Positions 6,751 through 15,337 of a DNA stretch of 18,301 bases are shown here, in pieces; position 1 is the first letter of the stretch, and each line of letters opens with the position of its first letter. Location of the stretch: positions 1 to 18,301 of the forward strand of contig DIVU01000317.1 in assembly GCA_002423365.1 (NCBI GenBank), given 5' to 3'. The DNA is from Desulfuromonadaceae bacterium UBA6124. Lineage in GTDB: Bacteria; Desulfobacterota; Desulfuromonadia; Desulfuromonadales; Trichloromonadaceae. A model generated the notes under the pieces. The model was not told where the DNA came from and searched no databases. It saw only the letters and a list, made by a program, of their open reading frames with translations. A program made the translations under genes and the position numbers.

Positions 6751-9552
6751 CTAGATCATCCCCGCTCCCTGCCGCGTGAGCGCGGCGAAATCCTCGGCCG
6801 GCAGGGGGCGGCTGAAATAAAAGCCCTGAAAGCTGTCGCAGCCGCAGTGCCGCAGAAAATCGAGCTGCCGGCGGGTCTCCACCCCCTCGGCCACCGCCTG
6901 CAGGCCGAGGCTGTGGGCGATGGCGACGATACTGGTGACGACCGCCGCGGCGCTGGGATCGTCGGCGGCGTCGCTGATGAAGGAGCGGTCGATCTTCAGG
7001 CTGTCCACGGGAAAGCGGCGCAGGTAGTTGAGAGAAGAGTAGCCGGTGCCGAAGTCATCCAGAGCCAGACTGACGCCGAGATCCTTGAACTGACGCATGG
7101 TCGCGACGGCGGCCTGGGGATCGCGCATGATCATGCTTTCGGTCAGCTCCATCTCCAACAGGCCCGGCTCCAGATCCCGTTCTCGCAGAAAGCACCGAGC
7201 GGTATCGGCCAGATCCTCCCGGCGGAACTGCCGGGCGGAAAGGTTGGCCGCCACCGGCAGTACCGGCAAGCCCGCATCCCGCCAGCGCCGAAGCTGGGCG
7301 CAGACTTCCCCGATAACCCATTCGCCGATGGGCAAAATCAGCCCGGTCTCCTCGGCCAGGGGGATAAACGTCCCCGGCGCTACCATCCCCCGTTCGGGAT
7401 GGCGCCAGCGCAAGAGTGCCTCGGCCCCGTAGATTTTACCGGTCGCCAAAGCCACCTTGGGCTGATAATGCAGGCAGAATTCCTCCCGCTCCAGAGCCCG
7501 ACGCAGGTCGGCCTCCATCTCCAGGGTCTCCATGACCCGCAGATTCATCTCCGGTGCGTAAAAGCGGAAGCAGCCCCCCTCCTCCTTGGCTCGATACATG
7601 GCGACATCGGCGTTGCGCAGTAAGGTCTCGGCATCCTGGCCGTCGCGGGGATAGAGACTGATGCCGAGGCTGGCGGTGACGGTAAGATCCCGCGCCCCGA
7701 GCTGATAGGGCAACGTCAGATGTTCGAGCACTTTCCGCGCCACCGGTCCGACATCGTCCTCCCCCGCCAACTCCCCGAGCAGAATCACGAACTCGTCGCC
7801 GCCGAGACGGGCGACGCTGTCCATTTCGCGCACGACGGTGCGCAGGCGCTGGGCGGCGCTGAAGAGCAGTTCGTCACCGACGCTGTGTCCAAGGCTGTCG
7901 TTGAGCACCTTGAAGCGGTCGAGATCGAGCAGCAGCACCGCAACCAGCCGCCGGGAACGCTGGGCGTAGTGGATCGCCTGCTCCAGCCGGTCGAGAAGGA
8001 GGGTGCGGTTGGCCAGACCGGTCAGCTCGTCGTGGGTGGCCAGATGGCGCAACTGCTCCTCGTAGATCTTGCGTTCGGTGATGTCCTCCTTGACCGCGAG
8101 AAAATGGCTGATCGCGCCGAATTCATTGCGAATGGCGGAAATCGCGGCCGATTCCCAGAAAAGCGACCCATCCTTGCGCCGGTTGTGAAACTCGCCGCGC
8201 CACTCGCCGCCGGCGGTGATCGTTTCCCACAGCTGCCGATACTCCTCCTCGCCGGTTTCCCCCGACTTCATCAGGCTTGGATTGCGGCCCTGTACCTCAT
8301 CCAGCGCATAACCGCTGATCTGGGTAAACTTGGGGTTGACGTATTCGATGCGTCCCCAGGGATCGGTGAGGATGACCGATGCCGGGCTCTGCTCCACCGC
8401 CGTGGAGAGTTTGCGCATCTCCTCCTCGTAAAGCTTGCGGTCGGCGATATCGTAGACGAAGGCGAAATAGAGGGATTGCCCTTCGTAATCGAGGCGACTG
8501 AGGGTCACTTCCACGGGAAAGAGCGTTCCGTCCTTGCGGCGATGAACGCTTTCGAAGGTGCGGGTTTCCTGCCCGTCGAGGGCACGGCGCTGCTCGCGCC
8601 AGAGACTCGCCGTCAGGTTGGGATCGAGATCGTAAAGGGAGCGTTCCCGCAGTTCCCCGTGGGGATAGCCGAGACTTCGGCAGGCCCGCTCGTTGGCCAT
8701 GAGAATACGTCCGTCGGCGTCGATGCGAAGCATACCGATCGCCGCATGGTCGATACAGAATTGCGCCAGTTGCCAGCCCGTTTCCGCCGTCTTGCGCTCG
8801 GTAACGTCGTGGATGATGGAAAGAAGCAGGGCGCGGCCGGAGAGGCTGATCGTCGCGCTGAAGACCTCGACGTCGCGAATCGAACCGTCGGCCAGACGAT
8901 GGCGGAAATTGAAATGATAGCGCTGGGCCGCTTTCGCCAGCGCCATTTCCCGGCGTACCTCGTCGGCGTCGAGGATGTTGATGTCCGTTATCCGCTTGGC
9001 GCGGAGCTGTTCGCGACTGTAGCCGTAAAAAGCGGCGGCCGACGGATTGGCATCGACGATCTCCGAGCTTTCGGGATCGAGCAGCAGCATGACCGCGTGA
9101 TTGTCCTCGAAGAGACAGCGATAGCGCTCCTCGCTCTGGCGCAGCTCCTCATTCGCCCGCCGGTTCTCGAGCCGTAGCCGCTGCTGTTCCAGCGCCCCCA
9201 GCACCGCCGGCCCCAGGCGCGAGAGATGATCCTTGAGGATGTAATCCCAAGCCCCGGCCTTCATGCAGGAAACCGCCGTCGCCTCGTCGAGAGCGCCGGT
9301 CACGAGAAGGAAGGGAACGTCGGGACATTGGGCCAGGGCCAGATCCAGCGCGGCGAGGCCGTCGAAGCGCGGCAGATGGTAGTCGCAGAGGATCACATCC
9401 GGAGTGAAATCCGCCAGCGCCGCCAGATAGTCCTCGCGGGTCTCCACCCGCCGGAATTCACAGGCGGGGAGCACCTTGCGAACTTCATAGGCGTTGAATT
9501 CGGCGTCGGCGGAGGAATCCTCCACCAACAGTATCCGTAAAGCGAGCGGCAA
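6751..9552 (-). CDS. REC-PAS-PAS-PAS-GGDEF-EAL c-di-GMP turnover protein
   Basis: 933-residue soluble response regulator. Receiver at 5-125 (E11/D12, D57, T85, K107), then three PAS domains (about 140-255, 265-375, 385-500), then GGDEF (about 505-665) and EAL (about 680-925). The diguanylate cyclase motif GGDEF is at 584-588, with inhibitory site RxxD at 575-578 and guanine-contacting N551 and D560 in NDSLGHSVGD, all intact. The phosphodiesterase half keeps EALLRW (711-716), NLSARQF, ELTES, DDFGTGYSS, LKIDRSF, EGVET and QGFYFSRPL. Both activities therefore look possible. The start is TTG at 9552, with GGGAG 7 nt upstream. It follows the histidine kinase gene by 42 bp, so its receiver is the natural target of that kinase. 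Last gene of the minus-strand array; its TAG abuts the lpxA stop. Confidence 0.95.
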   Translation of the reverse strand: MPLALRILLVEDSSADAEFNAYEVRKVLPACEFRRVETREDYLAALADFTPDVILCDYHLPRFDGLAALDLALAQCPDVPFLLVTGALDEATAVSCMKAGAWDYILKDHLSRLGPAVLGALEQQRLRLENRRANEELRQSEERYRCLFEDNHAVMLLLDPESSEIVDANPSAAAFYGYSREQLRAKRITDINILDADEVRREMALAKAAQRYHFNFRHRLADGSIRDVEVFSATISLSGRALLLSIIHDVTERKTAETGWQLAQFCIDHAAIGMLRIDADGRILMANERACRSLGYPHGELRERSLYDLDPNLTASLWREQRRALDGQETRTFESVHRRKDGTLFPVEVTLSRLDYEGQSLYFAFVYDIADRKLYEEEMRKLSTAVEQSPASVILTDPWGRIEYVNPKFTQISGYALDEVQGRNPSLMKSGETGEEEYRQLWETITAGGEWRGEFHNRRKDGSLFWESAAISAIRNEFGAISHFLAVKEDITERKIYEEQLRHLATHDELTGLANRTLLLDRLEQAIHYAQRSRRLVAVLLLDLDRFKVLNDSLGHSVGDELLFSAAQRLRTVVREMDSVARLGGDEFVILLGELAGEDDVGPVARKVLEHLTLPYQLGARDLTVTASLGISLYPRDGQDAETLLRNADVAMYRAKEEGGCFRFYAPEMNLRVMETLEMEADLRRALEREEFCLHYQPKVALATGKIYGAEALLRWRHPERGMVAPGTFIPLAEETGLILPIGEWVIGEVCAQLRRWRDAGLPVLPVAANLSARQFRREDLADTARCFLRERDLEPGLLEMELTESMIMRDPQAAVATMRQFKDLGVSLALDDFGTGYSSLNYLRRFPVDSLKIDRSFISDAADDPSAAAVVTSIVAIAHSLGLQAVAEGVETRRQLDFLRHCGCDSFQGFYFSRPLPAEDFAALTRQGAGMI

Positions 9553-9580
9553 AAGCTTTCTCCCAGAACGAGGTTTTAAA

Positions 9581-9586
9581 ATTATA
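9581..9586 (-). promoter_or_regulatory. Possible internal -10 box ahead of the GGDEF-EAL gene
   Basis: Minus strand reads a perfect TATAAT in the 42-bp gap between the kinase and the GGDEF-EAL gene. This would put a start about 20 nt before the TTG codon. The matching -35 region is weak (CTGCAA at 16 bp). It could allow separate expression of the last gene; it may also be chance in an A/T-rich gap. Confidence 0.3.
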
Positions 9587-9594
9587 CGCTAATT

Positions 9595-10986
9595 TCAGAC
9601 TATTGCAGTCGGAAGAGAATCACTCCCGTTCGTGGCGGCCTCGGACCCCAGGGTAAAAAAGAAGGTCGCCCCCTGCCCCGGCCTCCCTTCGGCCCAGATC
9701 CTTCCTCCGTGCCGCTCGACGATGCGCCGGCAGATCGCCAGACCGACGCCGGTCCCTTCGAACTCCTCAGCGCCGTGCAGGCGTTGAAAGACGCCGAAAA
9801 GCTTGTCGGCATAGCGCATGTCGAAACCGGCGCCGTCATCCTCCACCCGATAGACGACGCCATCCCCCCGACGCTCGGCGGCCACGACAATATTTGCCCG
9901 CTCCCGGCGGGAAGAAAATTTTACGGCATTGGCCAAAAGGTTGCTCCAGAGCCGGCCCAGCAGGCGAGGATCGCCTAGGGCCCGCGGCAGATCCTCCAGC
10001 CGGAAATCGATGCGCTGAGTCGGCTCCATCTGGGTCACTTCACGAAAGGCCTCCCCGGCCAGGGCTGTCATATCCACCTTCGTCGAACGGGGCACGGCCC
10101 ACCCCAGGCGGGAAAGGGTCAGCAGATCGTCGATCATGGCGGTCATGCGTCGGGTGTTGTCGCGCACCAGGGCACAGAGTCGCCGCCCCTCGTCGGTGAG
10201 GCTCGCCCCTTGCACCTCGGACAGAATCCGGGTGAAGCCGTCGATGGCCCGCAGAGGGGCGCGCAGATCGTGGGAAACGGAATAGGCGAAGGATTCCAGC
10301 TCCCGGTTGGCGGCTTCGAGCTCGGCGGTGCGTTCGCGCACCCGGTCTTCGAGGGTGGCGTTCAGCCGGCGGATCTCCTCGGCGCCGCGCAGCAGCTCGC
10401 TGTCTATTTGCTGCCGTTTCACGCGATTGACCATCAGCAACCCAAGCAGCATCGTCAGCAGGGGGTTGATCGCCAAAACCGGCAGGGCCACGCGCCCCAG
10501 AACCTGCCAGACCACCTCCCCGGGGAGGGTCAACAGCAGCAGGAGCATCACGGCGTGCACCGATAATCCGAAGAGGTAGAGCTCCCGCCAGCCCAAGTCC
10601 TGCAAAGAGCGGCGCCGCGAGCGTCCCCAGGCCAACCCGAGCAGGCCGGAAGCGAAAATCACCGCCGTCCCGGTCCCGGCCGCGCCTCCCTGGGCAAAAC
10701 GCCAGGCGGCAGTCACCAGCATGGCGACCAGGGTCGGGACGGCACCGAAGAAGAGTCCGGAAATCGCCAGCAGCACCGAGCGGCTGTCGAAGAAGATCCC
10801 CGGCAGACAATGCCAAGGGTTGAGCATGAGGACGACACCGAGCAACCCGATCAGCACGCCGATGCCCATACGTCCCGGCCAGGCGGCCCGGGACGCGTCA
10901 CAAGAAATCATGACATCGTAGATGAGGGACAGAGCCAGCAGCAGCACAGCGTTGTGAACCAGGCCGAAAAATACCGAACCGTCCAT
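9595..10986 (-). CDS. Membrane histidine kinase with 5TM-Lyt (LytS/YhcK-type) sensor
   Basis: 463-residue sensor kinase. Residues 1-190 hold five to six hydrophobic segments. NPWHCLPGIFFDSRSV and SGLFFGAVPTLVAM, followed by RFAQGGAAGTGTAV, fit the 5TM receptor domain of LytS/YhcK proteins. A coiled linker (about 195-230) leads to HisKA with H-box SVSHDLRAPLRAIDGF (H239). The ATPase has N-box SNLLANAVKF (N349/N353), DDGAGFDM and GTGVGLAI. This kinase type commonly pairs with Rcp1-like receivers, which is what the next gene's N-terminus resembles. The start at 10986 (MDGSVFFG) lies 13 bp after the ktrA stop with a modest AGG; an upstream ATG at 11022 would overlap ktrA by 23 bp and lacks a ribosome site. 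Signal unknown: LytS-type domains are associated with membrane or cell-wall state, and the K+ operon suggests turgor or membrane potential. Confidence 0.9.
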   Translation of the reverse strand: MDGSVFFGLVHNAVLLLALSLIYDVMISCDASRAAWPGRMGIGVLIGLLGVVLMLNPWHCLPGIFFDSRSVLLAISGLFFGAVPTLVAMLVTAAWRFAQGGAAGTGTAVIFASGLLGLAWGRSRRRSLQDLGWRELYLFGLSVHAVMLLLLLTLPGEVVWQVLGRVALPVLAINPLLTMLLGLLMVNRVKRQQIDSELLRGAEEIRRLNATLEDRVRERTAELEAANRELESFAYSVSHDLRAPLRAIDGFTRILSEVQGASLTDEGRRLCALVRDNTRRMTAMIDDLLTLSRLGWAVPRSTKVDMTALAGEAFREVTQMEPTQRIDFRLEDLPRALGDPRLLGRLWSNLLANAVKFSSRRERANIVVAAERRGDGVVYRVEDDGAGFDMRYADKLFGVFQRLHGAEEFEGTGVGLAICRRIVERHGGRIWAEGRPGQGATFFFTLGSEAATNGSDSLPTAIV

Positions 10987-10999
10987 CGTCGTAACCTGT

Positions 11000-11656
11000 T
11001 CAGCCCAGGGATTTTTCCACATCGGCGGTTTTGCCGATGAGGATGAGGATGTCGCTGTCCTTGATCACATGGGTGGGGGGCGGTGCGGGGATGAACTGGT
11101 CGGTCAGAACATCCTTGACGGCGATAACGGTCACATGAAACTTGCGGCGCAAGTCGAGCTCGACCAGGGTCTTGCCGATGAAGTGCCGGGGGGGGACCGT
11201 TTCCGAGAGGGAATACTCCTCGGCCAGGGGGATGAATTCGAGGATATTGGGGGTGGAGAGGCTGTGGGCGATCTTCCGCGCCATATCCTTTTCCGGATAG
11301 ATGACGTCGGTCGCTCCGACCTTTTCCAGAATCTTGCCGTGATCCTCGCTGATCGCCTTGACCAAAATGCGCGGCACCTTCAATTCCTTGAGATAAAGGG
11401 TGATCAGCGTCGACAGGTGCGAGCGCTCACCGGTCGAAACCACCGCCGCGTCCACCTCGCGCAGCCCTTGGGCATCGAGAAACTCCTTGTTGGCGGCATC
11501 CCCCAGAATCGCCTGGTCGGAGCAATCTTTCACCGCCTGCACCTTGTCGCGGTCGGAATCGATGGCGATCACCTCGTGACCGTCGGCGAAAAGGGTCTGG
11601 GCCACATTGAACCCGAAGCTGCCCAGGCCGATGACGCAAAATTTTTTCTTCTTCAT
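11000..11656 (-). CDS. ktrA: KtrA/TrkA-type RCK regulatory subunit of K+ uptake
   Basis: 218-residue cytosolic subunit expected to form a ring that gates the KtrB-like pore next to it. RCK_N at about 1-125 has the Rossmann motif VIGLGSFG (G10, G12, G15) and the ribose-binding acid D33 in AIDSD, fitting NAD(H) or adenine nucleotide binding. RCK_C spans about 140-215 (FIGKTLVELDLRRKF, then DSDILILIGK). Length and single RCK unit match KtrA rather than the double-length enteric TrkA. ATG start with GGGAG about 8 nt upstream, 16 bp after the ktrB stop. RCK_C domains of the KtrA type can bind c-di-AMP in Gram-positives; whether this one binds any cyclic dinucleotide cannot be told here. Confidence 0.93.
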   Translation of the reverse strand: MKKKKFCVIGLGSFGFNVAQTLFADGHEVIAIDSDRDKVQAVKDCSDQAILGDAANKEFLDAQGLREVDAAVVSTGERSHLSTLITLYLKELKVPRILVKAISEDHGKILEKVGATDVIYPEKDMARKIAHSLSTPNILEFIPLAEEYSLSETVPPRHFIGKTLVELDLRRKFHVTVIAVKDVLTDQFIPAPPPTHVIKDSDILILIGKTADVEKSLG

Positions 11657-11672
11657 GCCAAACTCCCTGACA

Positions 11673-13091
11673 TCAGCCGATCATGACGTTTTCTTCGGCA
11701 TAGCGGGCGGAATAATGCCGGACTTTGCCGGCGACGGCGAAAGCCAGGGTGAGCAGACCCACCCGGCCGACAAACATGAGCAGGACAACAATCCATTTCC
11801 CTGCGGGATTCAACGTGGCGGTCATGCCGATGGACAGGCCGGCGGTGGCGAAGGCTGAAACCGCCTCGAAGGCATAGGCGAGAAATTCCCGGGGATTTTC
11901 GTGGGTCAGGTCGGTACTTTGCGCGATCAGCAGGGCGAAGAGCGCGATGCCGATCAGACTGGCGGCGAGAAGCACCAGGGCCAGGGCCTTGGTGACCTGT
12001 TCGTCGGGAATGGTCCGGTGAAAGAGGCTGACATGGGGGTTGCCCTTGAGACGGTTGTAAAAAATGGCGAAAAAGAGCGCCAGGCAGGTGGTTTTCACCC
12101 CGCCCCCGGCCGAGCCCGGTGACGCTCCGACAAACATGAGAAACATCACCAGAAAAAGGGTCGGCGAACGAAAGTTGTTCAGGTCGATGGTGTTGTACCC
12201 GGCGGTGCGCGCCGATACCGACTGAAACAGGGACGTCCACATCCCCTCCATGAACGGCATTCCGGACAACGCATTATCCATCTCCAGCCAGCCGATCAAA
12301 GCAGCGCCAAACACGATCAGGAACACCGAGGTCACCAGCACCACTTTACCGTGAAGAGAAATGCGGATGTTACGCCGGTGGGGATAGCGGAGATTCCTGA
12401 TCCGACCGCTAATCCAGGCCATGACCTCGCGGATCACCAGAAAACCGATCCCGCCTAGGATAATCAGCGCCATGATCGTCGTATTGACGAGGGGATCGGC
12501 GCGGAACCCGATCAGATTGTCGGGGAAGAGCGAGAATCCGGCGTTGCAGAAGGCGGAAATCGAATGAAAAGCCGCGCTGTAAAACCCTGGCCAGAAACCC
12601 AGGCGGGGGACGAAAACCAGTGCCAGCAGCGCCGTCCCGATGGCTTCGATCACCAGCGTCAGAACCACGATTCCCCGGATCAGTTCCCGCCAGGAGCCGA
12701 CCGGGGTGTGCATGAGGGTTTCGTTGATGATCCAGCGACCCTTGGCGCCGACGCCAATGCGCAGATAGATGAAGAGATAGACCGAAAAGGTCGTGATTCC
12801 CAATCCCCCCACCTGGATCAAGGCGAGGATGACCGACTGGCCAAAAAGGCTGAAGCGGCTGCCGGTATCGACCACCGTCAGGCCAGTGACGCATTGGGCC
12901 GAAGTCGCGGTGAACAGGGCATCGATAAAAGCCACGGGCTCGCCCCGCGCTGCGAGGGGTGTCGCGAGCAACGCGGCGCCGAGAAAAATCGCCAGCGCAT
13001 AGAAGAGCGTCAACAATTGTGCCGGCGAGAGTTGTTTCAGCCGTTTGGCGAGCGATCCTTTTTTGCCGGGGATGAATTGGGCAGGGGGCAC
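11673..13091 (-). CDS. ktrB: KtrB/TrkH-family K+ uptake pore subunit
   Basis: 472-residue inner-membrane K+ translocation subunit of the SKT superfamily with four M1-P-M2 repeats. The four pore-loop filters can be read: QCVTGLTV (67-71 core), FCNAGFSLF (182-186), ARTAGYNTI (295-300) and FATAGLSIG (415-420). The central Gly is present in all four. The flexible gating loop in the third repeat is GASPGSAGGGVKTT. Length fits KtrB/TrkH. The start is GTG at 13091; an in-frame stop lies 6 codons upstream and no internal Met precedes the first membrane helix. The ribosome site is weak, so the start is less certain than the gene. Directly upstream of ktrA (16 bp), the usual pairing. Confidence 0.94.
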   Translation of the reverse strand: MPPAQFIPGKKGSLAKRLKQLSPAQLLTLFYALAIFLGAALLATPLAARGEPVAFIDALFTATSAQCVTGLTVVDTGSRFSLFGQSVILALIQVGGLGITTFSVYLFIYLRIGVGAKGRWIINETLMHTPVGSWRELIRGIVVLTLVIEAIGTALLALVFVPRLGFWPGFYSAAFHSISAFCNAGFSLFPDNLIGFRADPLVNTTIMALIILGGIGFLVIREVMAWISGRIRNLRYPHRRNIRISLHGKVVLVTSVFLIVFGAALIGWLEMDNALSGMPFMEGMWTSLFQSVSARTAGYNTIDLNNFRSPTLFLVMFLMFVGASPGSAGGGVKTTCLALFFAIFYNRLKGNPHVSLFHRTIPDEQVTKALALVLLAASLIGIALFALLIAQSTDLTHENPREFLAYAFEAVSAFATAGLSIGMTATLNPAGKWIVVLLMFVGRVGLLTLAFAVAGKVRHYSARYAEENVMIG

Positions 13092-13135
13092 GAAAAATCC
13101 GGAGAGTTAAGCGGGTTCATGGGCTAACTGACTCT

Positions 13136-13154
13136 AATAACAGCGACAATAACA
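13136..13154. repeat. Short direct repeat in the trkH-ktrB gap
   Basis: AATAACA occurs at 13136-13142 and 13148-13154, a 12-bp period in the 78-bp gap between the two K+ pore genes. The gap has no convincing terminator and only a weak minus-strand promoter. Might be an operator; may be chance. Confidence 0.25.
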
Positions 13155-13169
13155 CAGAAGCAAGGCTCG

Positions 13170-14672
13170 TCACGAATTTATTCTTGACGCCGGAGGCGCC
13201 CCAAACGCCGCCAGATCCCGGGCCAGCTTGGCCAATCCCCAGAAGAGGACGAAAAACTCCAGCCGCCCGAAGAGCATGCCGAAAATCTGCACCCAGAGCT
13301 GCCCCGGGGGAGTGGCGGGGCCGGTGATGCCCACGGACAAGCCGACGGTGCCGAGGGCGCTGGCGAACTCAAAGAGACTGTCGCCCAGGGAATGGCCGTA
13401 GGCGGTCAGGGCGCAACCGCCGAGCAGCCAGACCAAGAGAAAGAGCCCGACATAGGCGGCCGCTTTGCGGATCTCGCTTTCGTTTAAAAAGCGGCGCCGG
13501 CCGCCGATCCAGATCCCCTCCTCGCACCACTCCCGGGGGGAACGGGCGGCTTCCCGGGCTTCCCGGCGCAACCCCTTGAACAGGAGATGGATCCGGTGCA
13601 GCTTGATGCCGCCGGCGGTGGAATTGGCGCCGCCGCCGATGAGCATGAGCAGGATCAGGACCAGATAGCCGAGGTCTTCACCGCCGCTGAAGGAGATGGT
13701 CTGAAAACCGGTGGTGGAGAGGGCGGAAACGACCTGAAAAAGGAGCACCCGCAGATATTTGGGCAGTTCGGGATAGACCCGAAAGGCGCCGCCGAAGAAG
13801 AGAACCGCCGTCGCCAAGGGGAGCAGGATCGCCGCAAGGCGCACCTCGCCATTGCCGAACACGGCTCGCCAGTGTCCCTTGAGCAGGGTGTAGGCGGTGA
13901 GAAAATTGAGGGAGCCAAGTAGCATCAGCAACATCAGCACGGCCTCGACGGCCGGGCTGTTCCAGTGGGCGATGGAGTCGATCCTCGTCGAAAAGCCGCC
14001 GGTGGAGAGGGCGCAGAAGGCATGGTTGAGGGCATCGAACCAGCCCATCCCGGCCAGGAACAAGGCCGGCACGCCGAAGAGCAGATAACCGAAGTACAGC
14101 CGCAGGACCAGCCGCGCCGACTGGCGCACATGGGGGACAAGCTGCTCGGCGCGCCCTTCGGCGGCGCTTAGCCCGACCTCGGCCGGACCGGCCATGGCGC
14201 TGAGCATGAGAATCGCCAGCCCGGCGCCGCCGGCGAACTGCATGAGACTGCGGAAAAAGAGGAGCACGGGCGAGGTCCGCGCCACATCCAGCACCGACAG
14301 GCCGGTGGTGGTCCAACCGCTGGTGGACTCGAAGACGGCCTCCGTCCAGCCCTGCCCCGCCCAGACGAAGGGAACGGCGCCGGCGAAAATCGCCGCAAGC
14401 CAGGCCAGCACCACCAGCAGCGAGCCTTCGGCCAGGGACAGAAGGTTGTCCTCCGGTGCTCGCGCGCAGACGCGTAGAAGGCCGCCGAGCAGAAACAGCC
14501 CCAGGCCGGGGAAGAGAAAGCCGCCGAGCAGGGGAGCTTCCTCGGGAAAGACGAGAAAGAGGGGGAGCGGCGCCAGCATCAGCAGCCCGATAAGGGCGAA
14601 GAGGTAGCCGAGATGGCCGCAGAGAAAGCGGTAACGCTCGCGCAGATAGTCCTGGTAACGGCGGTCGTTCAC
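13170..14672 (-). CDS. trkH: Second TrkH-family K+ uptake pore subunit
   Basis: 500-residue inner-membrane K+ pore subunit, distinct from the KtrB-like protein 78 bp downstream. Filters by repeat: SGWTTTGLSV (G124), CALSTGGFST (G225/G226), SALSTTGFQT (G322), ALGTVGLSVG (G444); the gating loop is GGGANSTAGGIKLH. There are about ten hydrophobic segments. The start is GTG at 14672, overlapping the TGA of the upstream RCK gene as GTGA, with GAGGA 7 nt upstream. Translational coupling to that RCK subunit is therefore likely. The filter residues differ from the KtrB-like neighbour, so ion affinity or Na+ dependence may differ, but this cannot be deduced by eye. Confidence 0.93.
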   Translation of the reverse strand: MNDRRYQDYLRERYRFLCGHLGYLFALIGLLMLAPLPLFLVFPEEAPLLGGFLFPGLGLFLLGGLLRVCARAPEDNLLSLAEGSLLVVLAWLAAIFAGAVPFVWAGQGWTEAVFESTSGWTTTGLSVLDVARTSPVLLFFRSLMQFAGGAGLAILMLSAMAGPAEVGLSAAEGRAEQLVPHVRQSARLVLRLYFGYLLFGVPALFLAGMGWFDALNHAFCALSTGGFSTRIDSIAHWNSPAVEAVLMLLMLLGSLNFLTAYTLLKGHWRAVFGNGEVRLAAILLPLATAVLFFGGAFRVYPELPKYLRVLLFQVVSALSTTGFQTISFSGGEDLGYLVLILLMLIGGGANSTAGGIKLHRIHLLFKGLRREAREAARSPREWCEEGIWIGGRRRFLNESEIRKAAAYVGLFLLVWLLGGCALTAYGHSLGDSLFEFASALGTVGLSVGITGPATPPGQLWVQIFGMLFGRLEFFVLFWGLAKLARDLAAFGAPPASRINS

Positions 14673-15337
14673 CGCGATTCCTCGCCGGTGAGCAGGCGCA
14701 GGGCCGCTTCCAGGCTCGCGGGGGCGGCGATGAGAATCAGTCGGTCGCCGGCCTGCAGATGGGTTCCGCCCTTGGGAATCAGCACCTTGTCCCCGCGAAT
14801 GATGCCGCCGAGCAGGGCTTCCTCGGGCAAGGTCAATTTTTTCAGGGGGAGCCCGACCGCCGGTGCATCCTCCCGCAGCAGCACCTCGGAAACGGAGACG
14901 GCACCATCCCCCACAGCCATCATTCGGGCGATTTCCTCGAACCCGGCCTGCTCTTCGATGATGAGGGAAAGAATTCGCGTCGCCGAGATCGCCGTCGTCA
15001 CCTGCAGCTGATGGAAAATCTCTTCATTTTCCGGATCGTTGACCAGGGCGATGGTACGCGGCACCCGGTACATGCGCCCGGCGATCTGGCAGATCGCCAG
15101 GTTGTCCTCGTCGTTGGGCAACAGGGCCAAGACCGTGTGCGCCCGCAAAGCGCCCGCCTCATACAGCACCCGAGGGTCGGTGGCATCCCCGGCCAGAACC
15201 GCCGCGCCGGTGCGCCGGGAAAGCTCCCGCGCCTCATCTTCGCTGGGGGTGACGACTCTTACGTCCACCCCCCGACGGGAAAATTGTCGCGCCAGGTAAT
15301 AAAGGATCTTGCCGCTGCCCGCCAGAATGACCTTCAT
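14669..15337 (-). CDS. trkA: TrkA-type RCK_N-RCK_C regulatory subunit
   Basis: 222-residue cytosolic regulator, partner of the second TrkH. RCK_N spans about 1-130 and RCK_C about 140-218 (LPLKKLTLPEEALLGGIIRG, then LQAGDRLILIA). The nucleotide-binding motif is altered: AGSGKILYYLA has Leu12 where GxGxxG needs its third Gly, and the second beta strand ends VRVVTPSED with Thr30 instead of the usual ribose-binding Asp/Glu. It may bind its nucleotide weakly or differently. ATG start overlapping the TGA of the upstream RCK_N gene as ATGA, and GTGA overlap with trkH downstream. This is a tightly coupled three-gene unit. Confidence 0.9.
   Translation of the reverse strand: MKVILAGSGKILYYLARQFSRRGVDVRVVTPSEDEARELSRRTGAAVLAGDATDPRVLYEAGALRAHTVLALLPNDEDNLAICQIAGRMYRVPRTIALVNDPENEEIFHQLQVTTAISATRILSLIIEEQAGFEEIARMMAVGDGAVSVSEVLLREDAPAVGLPLKKLTLPEEALLGGIIRGDKVLIPKGGTHLQAGDRLILIAAPASLEAALRLLTGEESR

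Noticed and set aside
7848..7905. Hypr-type GGDEF making cGAMP, known from Geobacter
   Set aside because: The residue that changes in Hypr enzymes is still Asp (D560) in GHSVGD, so ordinary c-di-GMP synthesis is expected.
7720..9177. 485-residue plus-strand open frame inside the PAS/GGDEF region
   Set aside because: Antisense shadow of the GGDEF-EAL gene, whose motifs are complete on the minus strand.
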